Made by a program: the position numbers and the translations under genes
In this document: positions 46,846-55,887 of the stretch, piece by piece
Numbering within the stretch: the first letter of the stretch is position 1
Layout of the letters: each line of letters begins with the position of its first letter
The notes under the pieces: generated by a model
The model's database searches: none
Told to the model about the DNA's origin: nothing
What the model saw: the letters and a program-made list of their open reading frames with translations, nothing else
DNA from: Nigerium massiliense
GTDB lineage: Bacteria; Actinomycetota; Actinomycetes; Propionibacteriales; Propionibacteriaceae
Length of the DNA stretch: 64,000 nt
Assembly: GCF_000826085.1 (NCBI RefSeq)
Contig: NZ_CCYM01000003.1
Span: 620,001-684,000, forward strand
Reading direction: 5' to 3'

Positions 46846-48096
46846 TCAGTTGTCCTCGGCCTGGCGGCGCACCTGTTCGGCCACCCACAGCGGCGACGCG
46901 TCATCGACGCTTCGCTCCTCGATGTCGACGGCGAACGGGATGCCGCCGGTGTCGGGGAGCTCGGCACGGGCCTCCTGCTTCGACAGCCCCGTGAGCTGCA
47001 GCAGGTCGACCAGCAGGGCGCGCACCAGCGACATCAGCGAGGACGGGCGCCAATCCTCGTCGCCCACCACCGCCGGCTTGGCGCGGCGCGTCGTGGCCCG
47101 CAGGATCTCGCGGGCCTCCTCCGGCGGCCTCCACTCCCGAACGGCGTCGGCCAGCAGGTCGGCCCCTCTCGCGGCGTCGACCAGCAGCTCGGAGACGAGC
47201 GTCGGCATCGACCCCACCTGCTCGGTGAAGCCCAACGACTGCCGCGCGAGGATGTCCAGGGTCGCCACCGTCCGCCGGGACAGCTGGAACAGCCGGTCGA
47301 GCTCGGCCAGGTCGAGCCGTTCCTTGCGCAGCATCGGGTTGAGCCGGACGACCTCGCGCGCCGTCCGCAGCGCGGCCTCCCAGTCGCCGCTGATGCGATG
47401 GACGGCGCTGAGCTGGCCCTGCAGATCGTTGAGCCGCTCGACGTCCCCGGCACCCAACGCGCCGGCCATGAGGTCGATCGTCTTGGCCACCTCGTCCATC
47501 GCCGAGGACGCATACCGCAGGGGACGGCGCAGGGGGTGCCGCGGCAGCAGGACGGTGATGATGAACGCGACCAGCGCCCCCGACAACGCGTCCAGCCAGC
47601 GCATCCCGGGGTTGCTGCCGACCACCTGGATCACCGACATGCCCACCACGACCATGCTGTTGACGCCCACCTGCATGGTGAACAGGACGCCCCGGTCGAG
47701 CAGGCGTCCCACCAGGCCGCCGACGAACAGCACCAGCGCCAGCTGCCACCAGCCGGCGCCCAGGCCCATGATGAACAGCTCACCGATGGCGACCCCGAGC
47801 GTGGCGCCGACGCCGAGCTCGGCCACCTTGCGCGGCTCGCGGTTCTCGCTGAAGCCCAGGCACACCCAGGTCGCGATGGGCGCGAACACCGGCGCGGGCT
47901 GGCCGAACAGATCGTGAGCGATGAACCAGGACGCCGCGGCGCCGAGCGCCGCCTGCACGATCGGGATGAACGAGCCGCGGGCCCGCCGGACGCCTTGGCG
48001 CAGCCGCGCCCGCAGGAACGCGGCCTGGCGGCGCAGGTGCATCCGGGTGAGCAGCGTCTCGACCCGTCCCCTCCAGGAGGCGGCGGCCTGGGCCAT
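46846..48096 (-). CDS. FUSC-family aromatic-acid-exporter-like membrane protein
   Basis: A 416-residue membrane protein with a hydrophobic N-terminal half of about six helices (ALGAAASWFIAHDLFGQPAP, TWVCLGFSENREPRKVAELG, VGVNSMVVVGMSVIQVVGS) and a C-terminal cytosolic helical domain of ~220 residues. This matches FUSC-type exporters with a soluble regulatory tail. The ATG 48096 shares a base with the era stop, so it is translated from the same message. Why it follows era is unclear. A second FUSC protein lies 5 kb away. Confidence 0.85.
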   Translation of the reverse strand: MAQAAASWRGRVETLLTRMHLRRQAAFLRARLRQGVRRARGSFIPIVQAALGAAASWFIAHDLFGQPAPVFAPIATWVCLGFSENREPRKVAELGVGATLGVAIGELFIMGLGAGWWQLALVLFVGGLVGRLLDRGVLFTMQVGVNSMVVVGMSVIQVVGSNPGMRWLDALSGALVAFIITVLLPRHPLRRPLRYASSAMDEVAKTIDLMAGALGAGDVERLNDLQGQLSAVHRISGDWEAALRTAREVVRLNPMLRKERLDLAELDRLFQLSRRTVATLDILARQSLGFTEQVGSMPTLVSELLVDAARGADLLADAVREWRPPEEAREILRATTRRAKPAVVGDEDWRPSSLMSLVRALLVDLLQLTGLSKQEARAELPDTGGIPFAVDIEERSVDDASPLWVAEQVRRQAEDN

Positions 48097-49037
48097 CAGA
48101 ACCCCAGCCGGTTCAGCTGCTTGGCGTCGCGCTGCCAATCCTTCATGACCTTCACCTTCAGGGCCAGGTAGGTCGGCATGCCGAGCAACTCGTTGATCTG
48201 CAGCCGGGCGTCCTGGCCGACCTGACGCAGCCGCTCGCCGCGGTGGCCGATGATGATGCCCTTCTGGGAGTCCCGCTCGACGACGATCGAGGCGAAGATG
48301 TCCATGAGCGGCTTGTCCTCGGGGCGTCCCTCGCGCAGCACCATCTCGTCGATCGTCACCGCGATGGAATGCGGCAGCTCGTCGCGGACGCCCTCCAGAG
48401 CGGCCTCGCGGATCAGCTCGGCGATGCGGGTCTCGTCCGACTCGTCGGTAATGGTCTCCTCGGGATACAGCGGCGGGCCCTCGGGCAGCAGCTTCACGAT
48501 CTCGGACGTCACCACGTCCACCTGGTCGTCGGTCACCGCGGAGACCGGGATGATCGACTCCCAGCGGATGCCGAGCTCCTCCTCCAGCGCCTGGATGCGC
48601 AGCAGGTGCTCGGCCATGCGCTGGGGGGCGACGAGGTCGGACTTCGTCGCCAGCGCGACGAGCTTCGGACGCTTCGGCAGCGCGGCGATCTCGCGGACGA
48701 GATAGGTGTCGCCCGGGCCGATGCGCTGGCTGGCGGGCAGGCAGACGCCGATGACGTCCACCTCGGCCCAGGTCTCGTGGACGAGGTCGTTCAGCCGCTC
48801 GCCGAGCAGGGTGCGCGGCCGGTGCAGCCCGGGCGTGTCGACGAGGACGAGCTGGGCGTCCGGGCGGGACAGGATGCCGCGGATGACGTGCCGGGTCGTC
48901 TGCGGCTTCGACGAGGTGATCGCGATCTTCTCCCCGACGATCGCGTTCGTCAGGGTCGACTTGCCGGCGTTGGGACGTCCGACGAAGCAGGCGAAGCCCG
49001 AGCGGAAGCCCTCGGGGACGGCAGAGCTGACGGTCAT
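48096..49037 (-). CDS. era: GTPase Era
   Basis: A 313-residue ribosome-assembly GTPase. The G domain has G1 VGRPNAGKST, G2-region SKPQTTRHVIRG, G3 VDTPGLHRPR, G4 ATKSDLVA and G5-region PVSAVT. The C-terminal KH domain contains GIIIGHRGERLRQVG, which binds the 3' end of 16S rRNA. The start overlaps the stop of the upstream CBS-domain gene by 4 bases. It belongs to the conserved phoH-ybeY-corC-era series. Confidence 0.97.
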   Translation of the reverse strand: MTVSSAVPEGFRSGFACFVGRPNAGKSTLTNAIVGEKIAITSSKPQTTRHVIRGILSRPDAQLVLVDTPGLHRPRTLLGERLNDLVHETWAEVDVIGVCLPASQRIGPGDTYLVREIAALPKRPKLVALATKSDLVAPQRMAEHLLRIQALEEELGIRWESIIPVSAVTDDQVDVVTSEIVKLLPEGPPLYPEETITDESDETRIAELIREAALEGVRDELPHSIAVTIDEMVLREGRPEDKPLMDIFASIVVERDSQKGIIIGHRGERLRQVGQDARLQINELLGMPTYLALKVKVMKDWQRDAKQLNRLGF

Positions 49038-50419
49038 GCTCGGGTGGCTCCCCCACTCGTTCGGGACGCCTGCGCGCGCGCCGCCGATTCGGCGGCCAGC
49101 TCGACGGTGGCGTCCACGCCCGCGTCGGCCGGGTCGGCGCCCTCCTCGGGGATGCGCCCGGCCAGGACGGTCTGGATCGAATGCCGGCGCCCGGACGCGC
49201 GCTCGGCGACGAGCTCGATGCCCTCCCACTCCACGATGGAGCCGGGGATGGGGATCTTGTTGAGCTCCTTGGCCATGAGGCCCAGCACGGTCTCGACGTC
49301 CTCGTCGTCGACGTCCAGGCCGAACAGCTCGCCGAGGTCGTCCAGCGAGAGGCGCGACGAGACACGGAAGCGGCCGTCGGCCAGCTCGGTGACCGGGGCG
49401 ATCTCGACGTCGTACTCGTCGACGATCTCGCCCACGATCTCCTCGAGGATGTCCTCGATGGTGGCCAGGCCCGCGGTGCCGCCGAACTCGTCGATGACGA
49501 TGACGACGTGGCTACGGGTGAGCTGCATCTCGCGCAGCAGGGCGTCCACCGGCTTGGAGTCGGGGCAGAACGTGGGCTTGCGCATCAGCGACTCGACGTT
49601 CTCGTCCGACTGGGAGCGCGGGTTGTCGTAGCTGCGGCGGATGACGTCCTTGAGGTAGAGGATGCCGAGCACGTCGTCGACGTCCTCGCCGATCACGGGG
49701 ATGCGGCTGAACCCCGAGCGCAGCGCCAGCGACAGCCCTTGCCGCAACGACTTTCCCGCCTCGATGTAGACCATCTCGGTGCGGGGCACCATGACTTCCT
49801 TGACGATCGTGTCGCCGAGCTCGAACACCGAGTGGATCATCTTGCGCTCGCCGGCCTCGATCAGGTCGGACGCCTCGGCGATGTCGACCATCTCGCGGAG
49901 CTCGGCCTCGGACGTGAACGGCCCGTCGCTGAACCCCTTGCCCGGGGTGAGCGCGTTGCCGATGAGGATCATCAGCTTCGAGATCGGCCCGAAGACCGTG
50001 GTGAGGAGCGTGAGAGGGCCGGCGGCCCGCAGCGCCACCGTGTCCGCCTGCTGGCGGCCGACGGTGCGCGGCGCGACGCCCAGCGCGATGAACGAAACGA
50101 GCAGCATCGACGCGATCGCGACCGTGACGCCGAGCGGCGTCAGGCCGAGGTGCTGGAACACCACGGCGGTGACGAGCACGATCGCGGAGACCTCGAGCAG
50201 GACACGGACGAACATCAGCGCGTTCGTGGCGGGCGCGGGGTCTTGGGTGATCTGGAGCAGCTTGGGGGCGCCCTTGGCGCCCTCCTTCACCAGGTTCTCG
50301 GCCCTCGACTTGCTGAACGAGGCCACCGCCGCGTCCACCGCGGTGAGCAGGCCGGCCAGGATCACGCACAGCAGGGCGACGCCGAGCTGGATCCAGTTGT
50401 CTTGGGTCAGGGGGAGCAT
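49034..50419 (-). CDS. CorC/HlyC-type CBS-domain membrane protein
   Basis: A 461-residue protein of the DUF21/CBS/transporter-associated family. It has an N-terminal four-helix DUF21 membrane domain (IQLGVALLCVILAGLLTAV onward), tandem CBS domains (EVMVPRTEMVYIEAGKS, GILYLKDVIRRSY, SHVVIVIDEFGGTAGLATIE) and a C-terminal CorC_HlyC domain (RFRVSSRLSLDDLGELFG). Relatives bind nucleotides and affect Mg/Co efflux. The ATG at 50419 is preceded by a ~45-base 5' region. It is upstream of and coupled to era. Confidence 0.93.
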   Translation of the reverse strand: MLPLTQDNWIQLGVALLCVILAGLLTAVDAAVASFSKSRAENLVKEGAKGAPKLLQITQDPAPATNALMFVRVLLEVSAIVLVTAVVFQHLGLTPLGVTVAIASMLLVSFIALGVAPRTVGRQQADTVALRAAGPLTLLTTVFGPISKLMILIGNALTPGKGFSDGPFTSEAELREMVDIAEASDLIEAGERKMIHSVFELGDTIVKEVMVPRTEMVYIEAGKSLRQGLSLALRSGFSRIPVIGEDVDDVLGILYLKDVIRRSYDNPRSQSDENVESLMRKPTFCPDSKPVDALLREMQLTRSHVVIVIDEFGGTAGLATIEDILEEIVGEIVDEYDVEIAPVTELADGRFRVSSRLSLDDLGELFGLDVDDEDVETVLGLMAKELNKIPIPGSIVEWEGIELVAERASGRRHSIQTVLAGRIPEEGADPADAGVDATVELAAESAARAQASRTSGGATRA

Positions 50420-50528
50420 CCGGGACTTTCGTGAAGCGGTGATAATCGCCGCCCACCCTACCGCTCGGAGCGGACATGCCGCGGCGGGCGTCCCCCGCGC
50501 GGGACGCCACGTCGCTTAACCTGGAGGC

Positions 50529-51203
50529 ATGCAACTCCCCAAGGCCGCCTCGGCCCTCCTGGCCCTCCCCCTTCTCGCCGCCTGCCAGTCGACGACGGCG
50601 ACCGTCTCCCCCTCCGCGACCGAGACGCCCGCCGTGACGTCGCCGTCGCAGCCGGTCACCCCGACGCTCAGCGCCGCCCCCACGGCCACCCAGACCCCGA
50701 CCGCAACCACGACGCCGGTGCCCACGTCCTCGGCCCCCGCGACGGTCTCACCGACCTCGGCGGCGCCCACCACGACGAAGCGGCCCAACTCGGCGGTGAC
50801 GAAGCCCGCGTTCACTCTGGACGTCCCCCAGGGCTGGCGTCTCGACACCAGCCAGTCCGACGACGGCGAGCAGTGGCGCGCGCAGATCCGCAAGGGCGCC
50901 GACGGCGCGATGCAGTTCGTGCGGGTCGAGGCGTCCAAGACCGCCGGGAAGAGCGCCGCGGACGCGAAGAAGGACCTCGACACCGCGCTGCAGAGCGAGT
51001 GCCCGGCCGGGATGCCCGCGAACCCGCGCACGATCGCGGGCGTCCGCGCCCAGGGCATCGCCTGCGGCGAGGGCGAGCTTTCCTCGGTGACCTACGCCTT
51101 CGTCAAGGGCGGGCGCCTGTACCGCGTGACGCACATGGCCGAGTCCATCGCGCGCGACGACGCCGTGCTGACCCGCGTTCTCGCCGGGCTCACCGTCCGC
51201 TGA
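50529..51203 (+). CDS. Secreted lipoprotein with Thr/Pro/Ser-rich linker
   Basis: A 224-residue protein with a signal peptide ending in a lipobox (ALPLLAAC, Cys at about position 19), so it should be anchored to the outer face of the membrane. Residues ~20-85 are a Thr/Ser/Pro/Ala-rich linker. The rest is a ~135-residue domain (FTLDVPQGWRLDTSQSDDGE, GVRAQGIACGEGELSSVTYA, RVTHMAESIARDDAVL) resembling lipoproteins of unknown function. It lies on the plus strand inside the otherwise minus-strand ybeY-corC block, so it breaks that operon. A TAACCT -10 box ends 6 bases before the ATG. Confidence 0.85.
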   Translation: MQLPKAASALLALPLLAACQSTTATVSPSATETPAVTSPSQPVTPTLSAAPTATQTPTATTTPVPTSSAPATVSPTSAAPTTTKRPNSAVTKPAFTLDVPQGWRLDTSQSDDGEQWRAQIRKGADGAMQFVRVEASKTAGKSAADAKKDLDTALQSECPAGMPANPRTIAGVRAQGIACGEGELSSVTYAFVKGGRLYRVTHMAESIARDDAVLTRVLAGLTVR

Positions 51204-51224
51204 GGGCGGCGTTCGTTCCCGGCG

Positions 51225-51677
51225 TCAGCGGTTGCGGGCGTTCCAGGCGGCGAAGAGGCGGTCGTTCAGGCCGAACATGACCGCCTTCTCGTCCTCCTCG
51301 GCGTGGTCGTAGCCGAGCAGGTGCAGGATGCCGTGCACCAGCAGGTAGTCGGCCTCGCCCTCGGGGGTCCGGTTGTTCTCCGCGGCCTGCGCGGCGGTCA
51401 CCGTCGGGCAGAGCACGACGTCGCCGAGCAGCCCTTCCGGGGGCTCCTCGTCGTCGGTCGGCGGGCGGAGCTCATCCATGGGGAACGACAGCACGTCGGT
51501 CGGGCCGGGCAGGTCCATGAACCGGACGTGATAGTCGGTCATCGTGCCCTCGTCGACCAGCAGGATCGACAGGTCCGACTGGGGGTGGATGCGCAACTCG
51601 TCCAGGACGAATCGGCCGAGGCGGACGAGGCGCTCCTCGTCGACTTCTTCGCCGGACTCGTTGTTCAGGTCGATCAT
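51225..51677 (-). CDS. ybeY: Endoribonuclease YbeY
   Basis: A 150-residue zinc-dependent RNase required for 16S rRNA 3' processing and ribosome quality control. The zinc site is the family HxxxHxxxxxH pattern in LVHGILHLLGYDHAEEDE. The preceding MDLPGPTDVLSFPMDE is also typical. It overlaps the phoH stop by 4 bases (ATGA). Short for the family but complete. Confidence 0.96.
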   Translation of the reverse strand: MIDLNNESGEEVDEERLVRLGRFVLDELRIHPQSDLSILLVDEGTMTDYHVRFMDLPGPTDVLSFPMDELRPPTDDEEPPEGLLGDVVLCPTVTAAQAAENNRTPEGEADYLLVHGILHLLGYDHAEEDEKAVMFGLNDRLFAAWNARNR

Positions 51678-52669
51678 GAGCGTCCTCGCTGCTGGGGTTG
51701 ACGGGACTCGTAGCGGTCGTAGGCGTCCACGATGCGGCCGACCAGGCGGTGCCGGACGACGTCGCGGTTCGTGAGCTGGCAGAACGCGATGTCGTCGACG
51801 CCGTCGAGGATGCCCTGCACCTCGCGCAGGCCGGACTTCATGCCGCCGGGGAGGTCGACCTGGGTGACGTCGCCGGTGACGACGATCTTCGAGCCGAAGC
51901 CGAGCCGGGTGAGGAACATCTTCATCTGCTCCATGGACGTGTTCTGCGCCTCGTCGAGGATGATGAACGCGTCGTTGAGCGTTCGCCCGCGCATGTAGGC
52001 CAGCGGCGCGACCTCGATGGTGCCCGCGGTGAGCAGCTTCGGGACGGACTCGGGGTCGACCATGTCGTGCAGCGCGTCGTACAGCGGCCGCAGGTAGGGG
52101 TCGATCTTGTCGTTGAGCGTGCCCGGCAGGAAGCCCAGCCGCTCGCCGGCCTCAATCGCCGGGCGCGTCAGGATGATGCGGTTGATCTCCTTGGCCTGCA
52201 GCGCCTGGACGGCCTTCGCCATCGCGAGGTACGTCTTGCCCGTGCCGGCGGGGCCGATGCCGAACACCACGGTGTGCTCGTCGATCGCGTCGACGTAGCG
52301 CTTCTGGTTCAGCGTCTTCGGCCGGATCGTCTTGCCGCGCGTCGACAGAATGTTCTGGGTGAGCACCTCGGCCGGATGCGGCTGGCCCGGCGTGCCGGTC
52401 ATGCCGATCACGCGCTCGACGGCGTCGGCCGTGAGCCCCTGGCCGGTCCGGACGATGGTGATGAGTTCGGTGAGCACATCCGCCGCGCGGGCGACCTCGT
52501 CGGCGCTCCCGGTGAACGTGACCTCGTTGCCTCGCACGTGAACCTCGGCGTCGAGCTCACGCTCCATGATCGCGAGGAACTCGTCCCGGGGACCCAGGAC
52601 CGAGACCATCGGGATCGACGCGGGCATGACAAGGCGGCGGGTCGCGGGGCCGGTGTTGGTGGTAGTCAG
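51674..52669 (-). CDS. phoH: PhoH-like ATPase, probable CTG start
   Basis: A 331-residue PhoH-family ATPase. Walker A is [17 protein letters not shown], Walker B is [11 protein letters not shown], and a KH-like domain lies before them. The start is uncertain. A strong GAGGAGG lies 7 bases before a CTG at 52669, while the upstream TTG at 52699 is inside a probable TTAGATT -10 box. The next in-frame ATG (52627) has no ribosome site and would drop the segment [13 protein letters not shown]. The CTG is therefore preferred. It is the upstream member of the ybeY operon. Confidence 0.9.
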   Translation of the reverse strand: MTTTNTGPATRRLVMPASIPMVSVLGPRDEFLAIMERELDAEVHVRGNEVTFTGSADEVARAADVLTELITIVRTGQGLTADAVERVIGMTGTPGQPHPAEVLTQNILSTRGKTIRPKTLNQKRYVDAIDEHTVVFGIGPAGTGKTYLAMAKAVQALQAKEINRIILTRPAIEAGERLGFLPGTLNDKIDPYLRPLYDALHDMVDPESVPKLLTAGTIEVAPLAYMRGRTLNDAFIILDEAQNTSMEQMKMFLTRLGFGSKIVVTGDVTQVDLPGGMKSGLREVQGILDGVDDIAFCQLTNRDVVRHRLVGRIVDAYDRYESRQPQQRGRS

Positions 52670-52735
52670 GGTGTTTCCTCCTCGAAGAAGTCCGTCCAAT
52701 CTAACGCGCCGGGACGCCGATTGCTTCCGCCGCCC

Positions 52736-53740
52736 CTAGCCGGCGAAGGCGTCCGTGGCCTCGATCAGCGCGTGCGTGATCTGCGGCTCGAAGGCGGAAT
52801 GCCCGGCGAACATCAGCCGGTACTCGGCCTCGGGCCAGGCACGGTGCAGGTCGTGGGCGGTCACGGCGGGACAGGCGAGGTCGTAGCACCCCTGCACGAT
52901 CACCGCCGGAATGGCGCGGATGGCGTCCACGTCGGCGATGAGCTGGCCCTCGCGGAACCATCCCCCGTTGACGAAGTAGTGGTTCTCGATGCGGGCGAAA
53001 GCGATCGCGAACGCGGGGTCGGAGTACGACTCCACGATCTCGGGGCTGTAGCGCAGGGTGCAGGTCGCGCCCTCCCAGGTCGTCCAGGCGACGCCGGCGG
53101 GGCCGTGGACGTCCGGGTCGGGGTTGCTCAGCAGCTCGTGATACGCCGCGATGGCGTCGCCGTCGAACGAGGACCCACCCAGCGGCTCGAGGAACCGCTC
53201 CCGCCACGCCGGCGCGACATTGCCGGCGCCGCCGTTGTAGTACCAATCGAGCTCGCTGCGGCGCAGGGTGAAGATGCCGCGCAGCACCAGCTCGCTGACG
53301 GCCTCGGGGTGCTTCTCGGCGTAGGCCAGCGACAGCGCGCTCCCCCACGATCCGCCGAACACGAGCCACTTCTCGATTCCGCGGTCGGCGCGCAGGCGTT
53401 CGAGATCGGCGACGAGGTCCCAGGTGGTGTTGGTGCTCAGGTCGCAAGCGGGCTCCGAGGCGTGCGGGAGGCTGCGTCCGCAGCTGCGCTGATCGATCAG
53501 GACGATGCGGTAGCGCGCGGGGTCGAAGAACCGGCGGGCGTTGGCGCCGCAGCCGCCGCCGGGGCCACCGTGGACGAACACGGCGGGCTTGCCGTCGGGG
53601 TTGCCGCACTCCTCCCAGTACAGGCGGTGGCCGTCGCCGACGTCCAGCATGCCGGTGCGATAAGGCTCGATGTGGGGGTACAGCGGGCGCAGCTCAGCCT
53701 CGGGGACCTCCTGCGGTGCCGGAGGGGTCGGCAGGCTCAC
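52736..53740 (-). CDS. pip: Proline iminopeptidase
   Basis: A 334-residue alpha/beta-hydrolase of peptidase family S33 that removes N-terminal proline from peptides. Oxyanion-hole motif FVHGGPGGGCGAN, LIDQRSCGRSLPH, nucleophile elbow FGGSWGSALSLAY (Ser) and the C-terminal acid/base pair region ending AGHSAFEPQI with the catalytic His. The GTG start overlaps the upstream DUF5709 stop by 4 bases. Family call is firm. Confidence 0.94.
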   Translation of the reverse strand: MSLPTPPAPQEVPEAELRPLYPHIEPYRTGMLDVGDGHRLYWEECGNPDGKPAVFVHGGPGGGCGANARRFFDPARYRIVLIDQRSCGRSLPHASEPACDLSTNTTWDLVADLERLRADRGIEKWLVFGGSWGSALSLAYAEKHPEAVSELVLRGIFTLRRSELDWYYNGGAGNVAPAWRERFLEPLGGSSFDGDAIAAYHELLSNPDPDVHGPAGVAWTTWEGATCTLRYSPEIVESYSDPAFAIAFARIENHYFVNGGWFREGQLIADVDAIRAIPAVIVQGCYDLACPAVTAHDLHRAWPEAEYRLMFAGHSAFEPQITHALIEATDAFAG

Positions 53741-54186
53741 GCGTCCGGGTCTTCCTTGTCGTCCCAGTCGATGATGTGCATCGCGGCTTCCTCCGCGGAC
53801 GCCGCGCCACCGTCGATGCCGACGTCCCGGCCGATGCTCTCGCTCTCGTTGTCGACGCCCTGACCGCCGTTGACGTCCACGAGGCGCCCGGCGCGCTTGT
53901 CGCCGACCTGGCGGTCCTCGCCGGCCGGGTTCCACGGGACGTGCTCCTTGACGACCTCGGGCTGCTCCTGCTCCGTGCGCTGCTCGATCGTCTCGCCGCG
54001 GCGCATCTCGTTGGGGGTGTTCCCGAAGCCCTGGCCCGGCGACCAGTTGTCGGGGGCCACGTAGCCCTCGTCGAGCACGTCGTCGACACCCCGGCTGACC
54101 AGGGTGTCCTCGGGCTGCAGTTGGTCAAGGTTGTCGTCGCCAGCGCCTTCTGCGTCGATGTTGTCGAGATCGTCGATGTCCGCCAT
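53737..54186 (-). CDS. DUF5709 acidic protein
   Basis: A 149-residue acidic, mostly disordered protein. It matches DUF5709, an actinobacterial family of unknown role, through QPEDTLVSRGVDDVLDEGYV, APDNWSPGQGFGNTPNEM and the C-terminal EEAAMHIID. No enzyme motif or signal peptide is seen. Its stop overlaps the pip GTG start by 4 bases, so pip is translated from its message. The 265-base gap before it is divergent from the queuosine-precursor transporter. Confidence 0.8.
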   Translation of the reverse strand: MADIDDLDNIDAEGAGDDNLDQLQPEDTLVSRGVDDVLDEGYVAPDNWSPGQGFGNTPNEMRRGETIEQRTEQEQPEVVKEHVPWNPAGEDRQVGDKRAGRLVDVNGGQGVDNESESIGRDVGIDGGAASAEEAAMHIIDWDDKEDPDA

Positions 54187-54312
54187 GCCGTCATGCTGCC
54201 ACGTCCGCGCAACTCCGGCAGCCGGACGCGGCGAACGTCCACCGACCGGGTCCGGAACGCCCCACCCGGGCCGCCGAAAGGGTGGTGAACGAGTCGGGAG
54301 GCAGGGTGGGAA

Positions 54313-54347
54313 CACCGGAGGCTCCACCGTGTCCAAACGCTCCGGTG
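54313..54347. other. Possible hairpin in the divergent gap
   Basis: CACCGGAG (54313-54320) pairs with CTCCGGTG (54340-54347). The 54187-54451 gap holds no other clear feature except the -10 box near its right end, and I do not see a preQ1 riboswitch. Confidence 0.3.
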
Positions 54348-54437
54348 ATGTCGGCGGGCCACATGATTTGGCCGGGAGCATGAACACGAGTCTCCTGAAT
54401 CGGGATCGCTGATGGCGGCCGCTCCCGCCCCGATGGC

Positions 54438-54443
54438 TACGAT
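54438..54443 (+). promoter_or_regulatory. -10 box TACGAT for queuosine-precursor transporter
   Basis: TACGAT ends 8 bases before GTG 54452, with no ribosome site. Confidence 0.45.
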
Positions 54444-54451
54444 GCGTGCCC

Positions 54452-55195
54452 GTGACACGAACGGAGACCGGCGCGACGTCCACGCCCGCGAGCTACGCCA
54501 GCGGCGGCCGGGGCAACTACGACCTCATCCTGGCCGCGTTCTGCGGCCTGCTGCTGATCTCGAACATCGGCGCGACCAAGCTCATCCAGTTCGGCCCGCG
54601 CGTCGAGGTGCTGGGCTACCCGGTGCTGCCGATCATCACCGACGGCGGCGCGTTCTTGTTCCCGCTGACCTACGTGCTGGGTGACGTCCTCGCCGAGGTC
54701 TACGGCATGCGCAAGGCCCGCCGGGCGATCTTCACCGGCTTCGTGCTGGCCGCGCTGATGTCGGCGACGTTCGTCGCCGTGGACGCCGCACCCCCGGCGT
54801 CCGACTGGCCGAACCAGGACGCCTGGACGGCGGTCCTCGGGTTCGTCCCCCGCATCGTCGTGGCGAGCCTGCTGGGCTATCTGGCCGGACAGTTCCTGAA
54901 CGCGTACGTGCTGGTGCGGCTGAAGGCGCGGGCCAACGAGAACCGGCTGTGGGTGCGGCTGGTGACCTCGACGGTGGTCGGCGAGCTCGCCGACACCCTG
55001 GTGTTCTGCCTCATCGCGTTCGGGCCGCTGGGCGCCTTCCTCGGCGGAGGGTCGATCCCGTGGGACTCGCTGGTGAACTACACGATCGTCGGCTGGGTCT
55101 ACAAGGTGACGGTCGAGGTGGTCTTCCTGCCGATGACCTACCGCGTCATCGCCGCCGTCAAGCGCCGCGAACCGGACTACGCACCGGCCGGCTGA
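54452..55195 (+). CDS. Queuosine precursor transporter (YhhQ/QPTR family)
   Basis: A 247-residue membrane protein of the VUT-1/YhhQ family that imports 7-deaza queuosine precursors. Typical segments are CGLLLISNIGATKLIQFG, ITDGGAFLFPLTYVLGDVL, AEVYGMRKARRAIFTGF and, later, PWDSLVNYTIVGWVYKV. It fits the tgt gene encoded ~3 kb away, which would use the imported base. GTG at 54452 is favoured over GTG 54446 by the -10 spacing. It converges on the FHA gene, overlapping it by 19 bases. Confidence 0.9.
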   Translation: MTRTETGATSTPASYASGGRGNYDLILAAFCGLLLISNIGATKLIQFGPRVEVLGYPVLPIITDGGAFLFPLTYVLGDVLAEVYGMRKARRAIFTGFVLAALMSATFVAVDAAPPASDWPNQDAWTAVLGFVPRIVVASLLGYLAGQFLNAYVLVRLKARANENRLWVRLVTSTVVGELADTLVFCLIAFGPLGAFLGGGSIPWDSLVNYTIVGWVYKVTVEVVFLPMTYRVIAAVKRREPDYAPAG

Positions 55196-55887
55196 CCGGG
55201 CAGTAGCGCCAGGTCGTCCGGGGTGACGAGCCTGGACGCGACGGCGTACTCCACGAGGCGGGCGCGCCGCCCGCTGGCCAGCGCGGACGGACCTCCGTGC
55301 AACCCCCGGACGCCGAGGGTGGACAGCTTGGCGCAGACGTTGTCGAGCTTGCGATTGAACTTCGTGACCGGCCACCCGAGCCGGGACGCCGCGGCGGCCG
55401 TCGGCGGGATCGTCCCGGCGCCGCGGTCGCCCCGTCGCAGGACGCTCTCGGCCAGCGCGACCAGCAGTAGCTTCTGGTCGGGCGTGAGCGTGACGCGGCC
55501 CAGCGTCAGCGACCCGTCCGGCTGCGCGAGCGGCGCGGGCACCGGGGCGAACGCGGCGTCGGGGGCCACGATCGTGAAGTCGTAGGTCGTGGCGCCCGCG
55601 GTGAACCAGACGGTGGTGGTCGCGAAGACGATCGGCAGCGCGGCGCCGGGCGCCAGCCAGGCCTGCATGGCGCCGTCCGGGTCGCTGATCGTGGCCGTCA
55701 GCGTGGCGCCGGCGTTGACCAGCCACCACAGCCCGTTCTCGTGGCGCAGCGTGAGGAAGTGTCGGTGCAGGAACGGGTTCGCGTCGTCGATGACGAGGTC
55801 GGCCTCGCGCCCGATGGTGAACGTGGCGTCCGGGTCGAGCTCGTAGACCTCGCCGACGAACTCCACGCGCAGCGACGACCCGGTCAT
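55177..55887 (-). CDS. FHA-domain protein
   Basis: A 236-residue protein. The N-terminal ~95 residues form an FHA phosphothreonine-binding domain (ATFTIGREADLVIDDANPFL then HRHFLTLRHENGLWWLVNAG). The C-terminal ~100 residues are helical (LVALAESVLRRGDRGAGTIP, AASRLGWPVTKFNRKLDNVC) and look like a winged-helix. The ATG 55887 overlaps the kinase stop by 4 bases, so it should act with that kinase, perhaps binding its product. Confidence 0.88.
   Translation of the reverse strand: MTGSSLRVEFVGEVYELDPDATFTIGREADLVIDDANPFLHRHFLTLRHENGLWWLVNAGATLTATISDPDGAMQAWLAPGAALPIVFATTTVWFTAGATTYDFTIVAPDAAFAPVPAPLAQPDGSLTLGRVTLTPDQKLLLVALAESVLRRGDRGAGTIPPTAAAASRLGWPVTKFNRKLDNVCAKLSTLGVRGLHGGPSALASGRRARLVEYAVASRLVTPDDLALLPGQPAGA

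Noticed and set aside
54187..54451. preQ1 riboswitch before the queuosine-precursor transporter
   Set aside because: A -10 box sits 8 bases before the start, leaving no room for a leader RNA, and the preQ1 core sequence is not seen.
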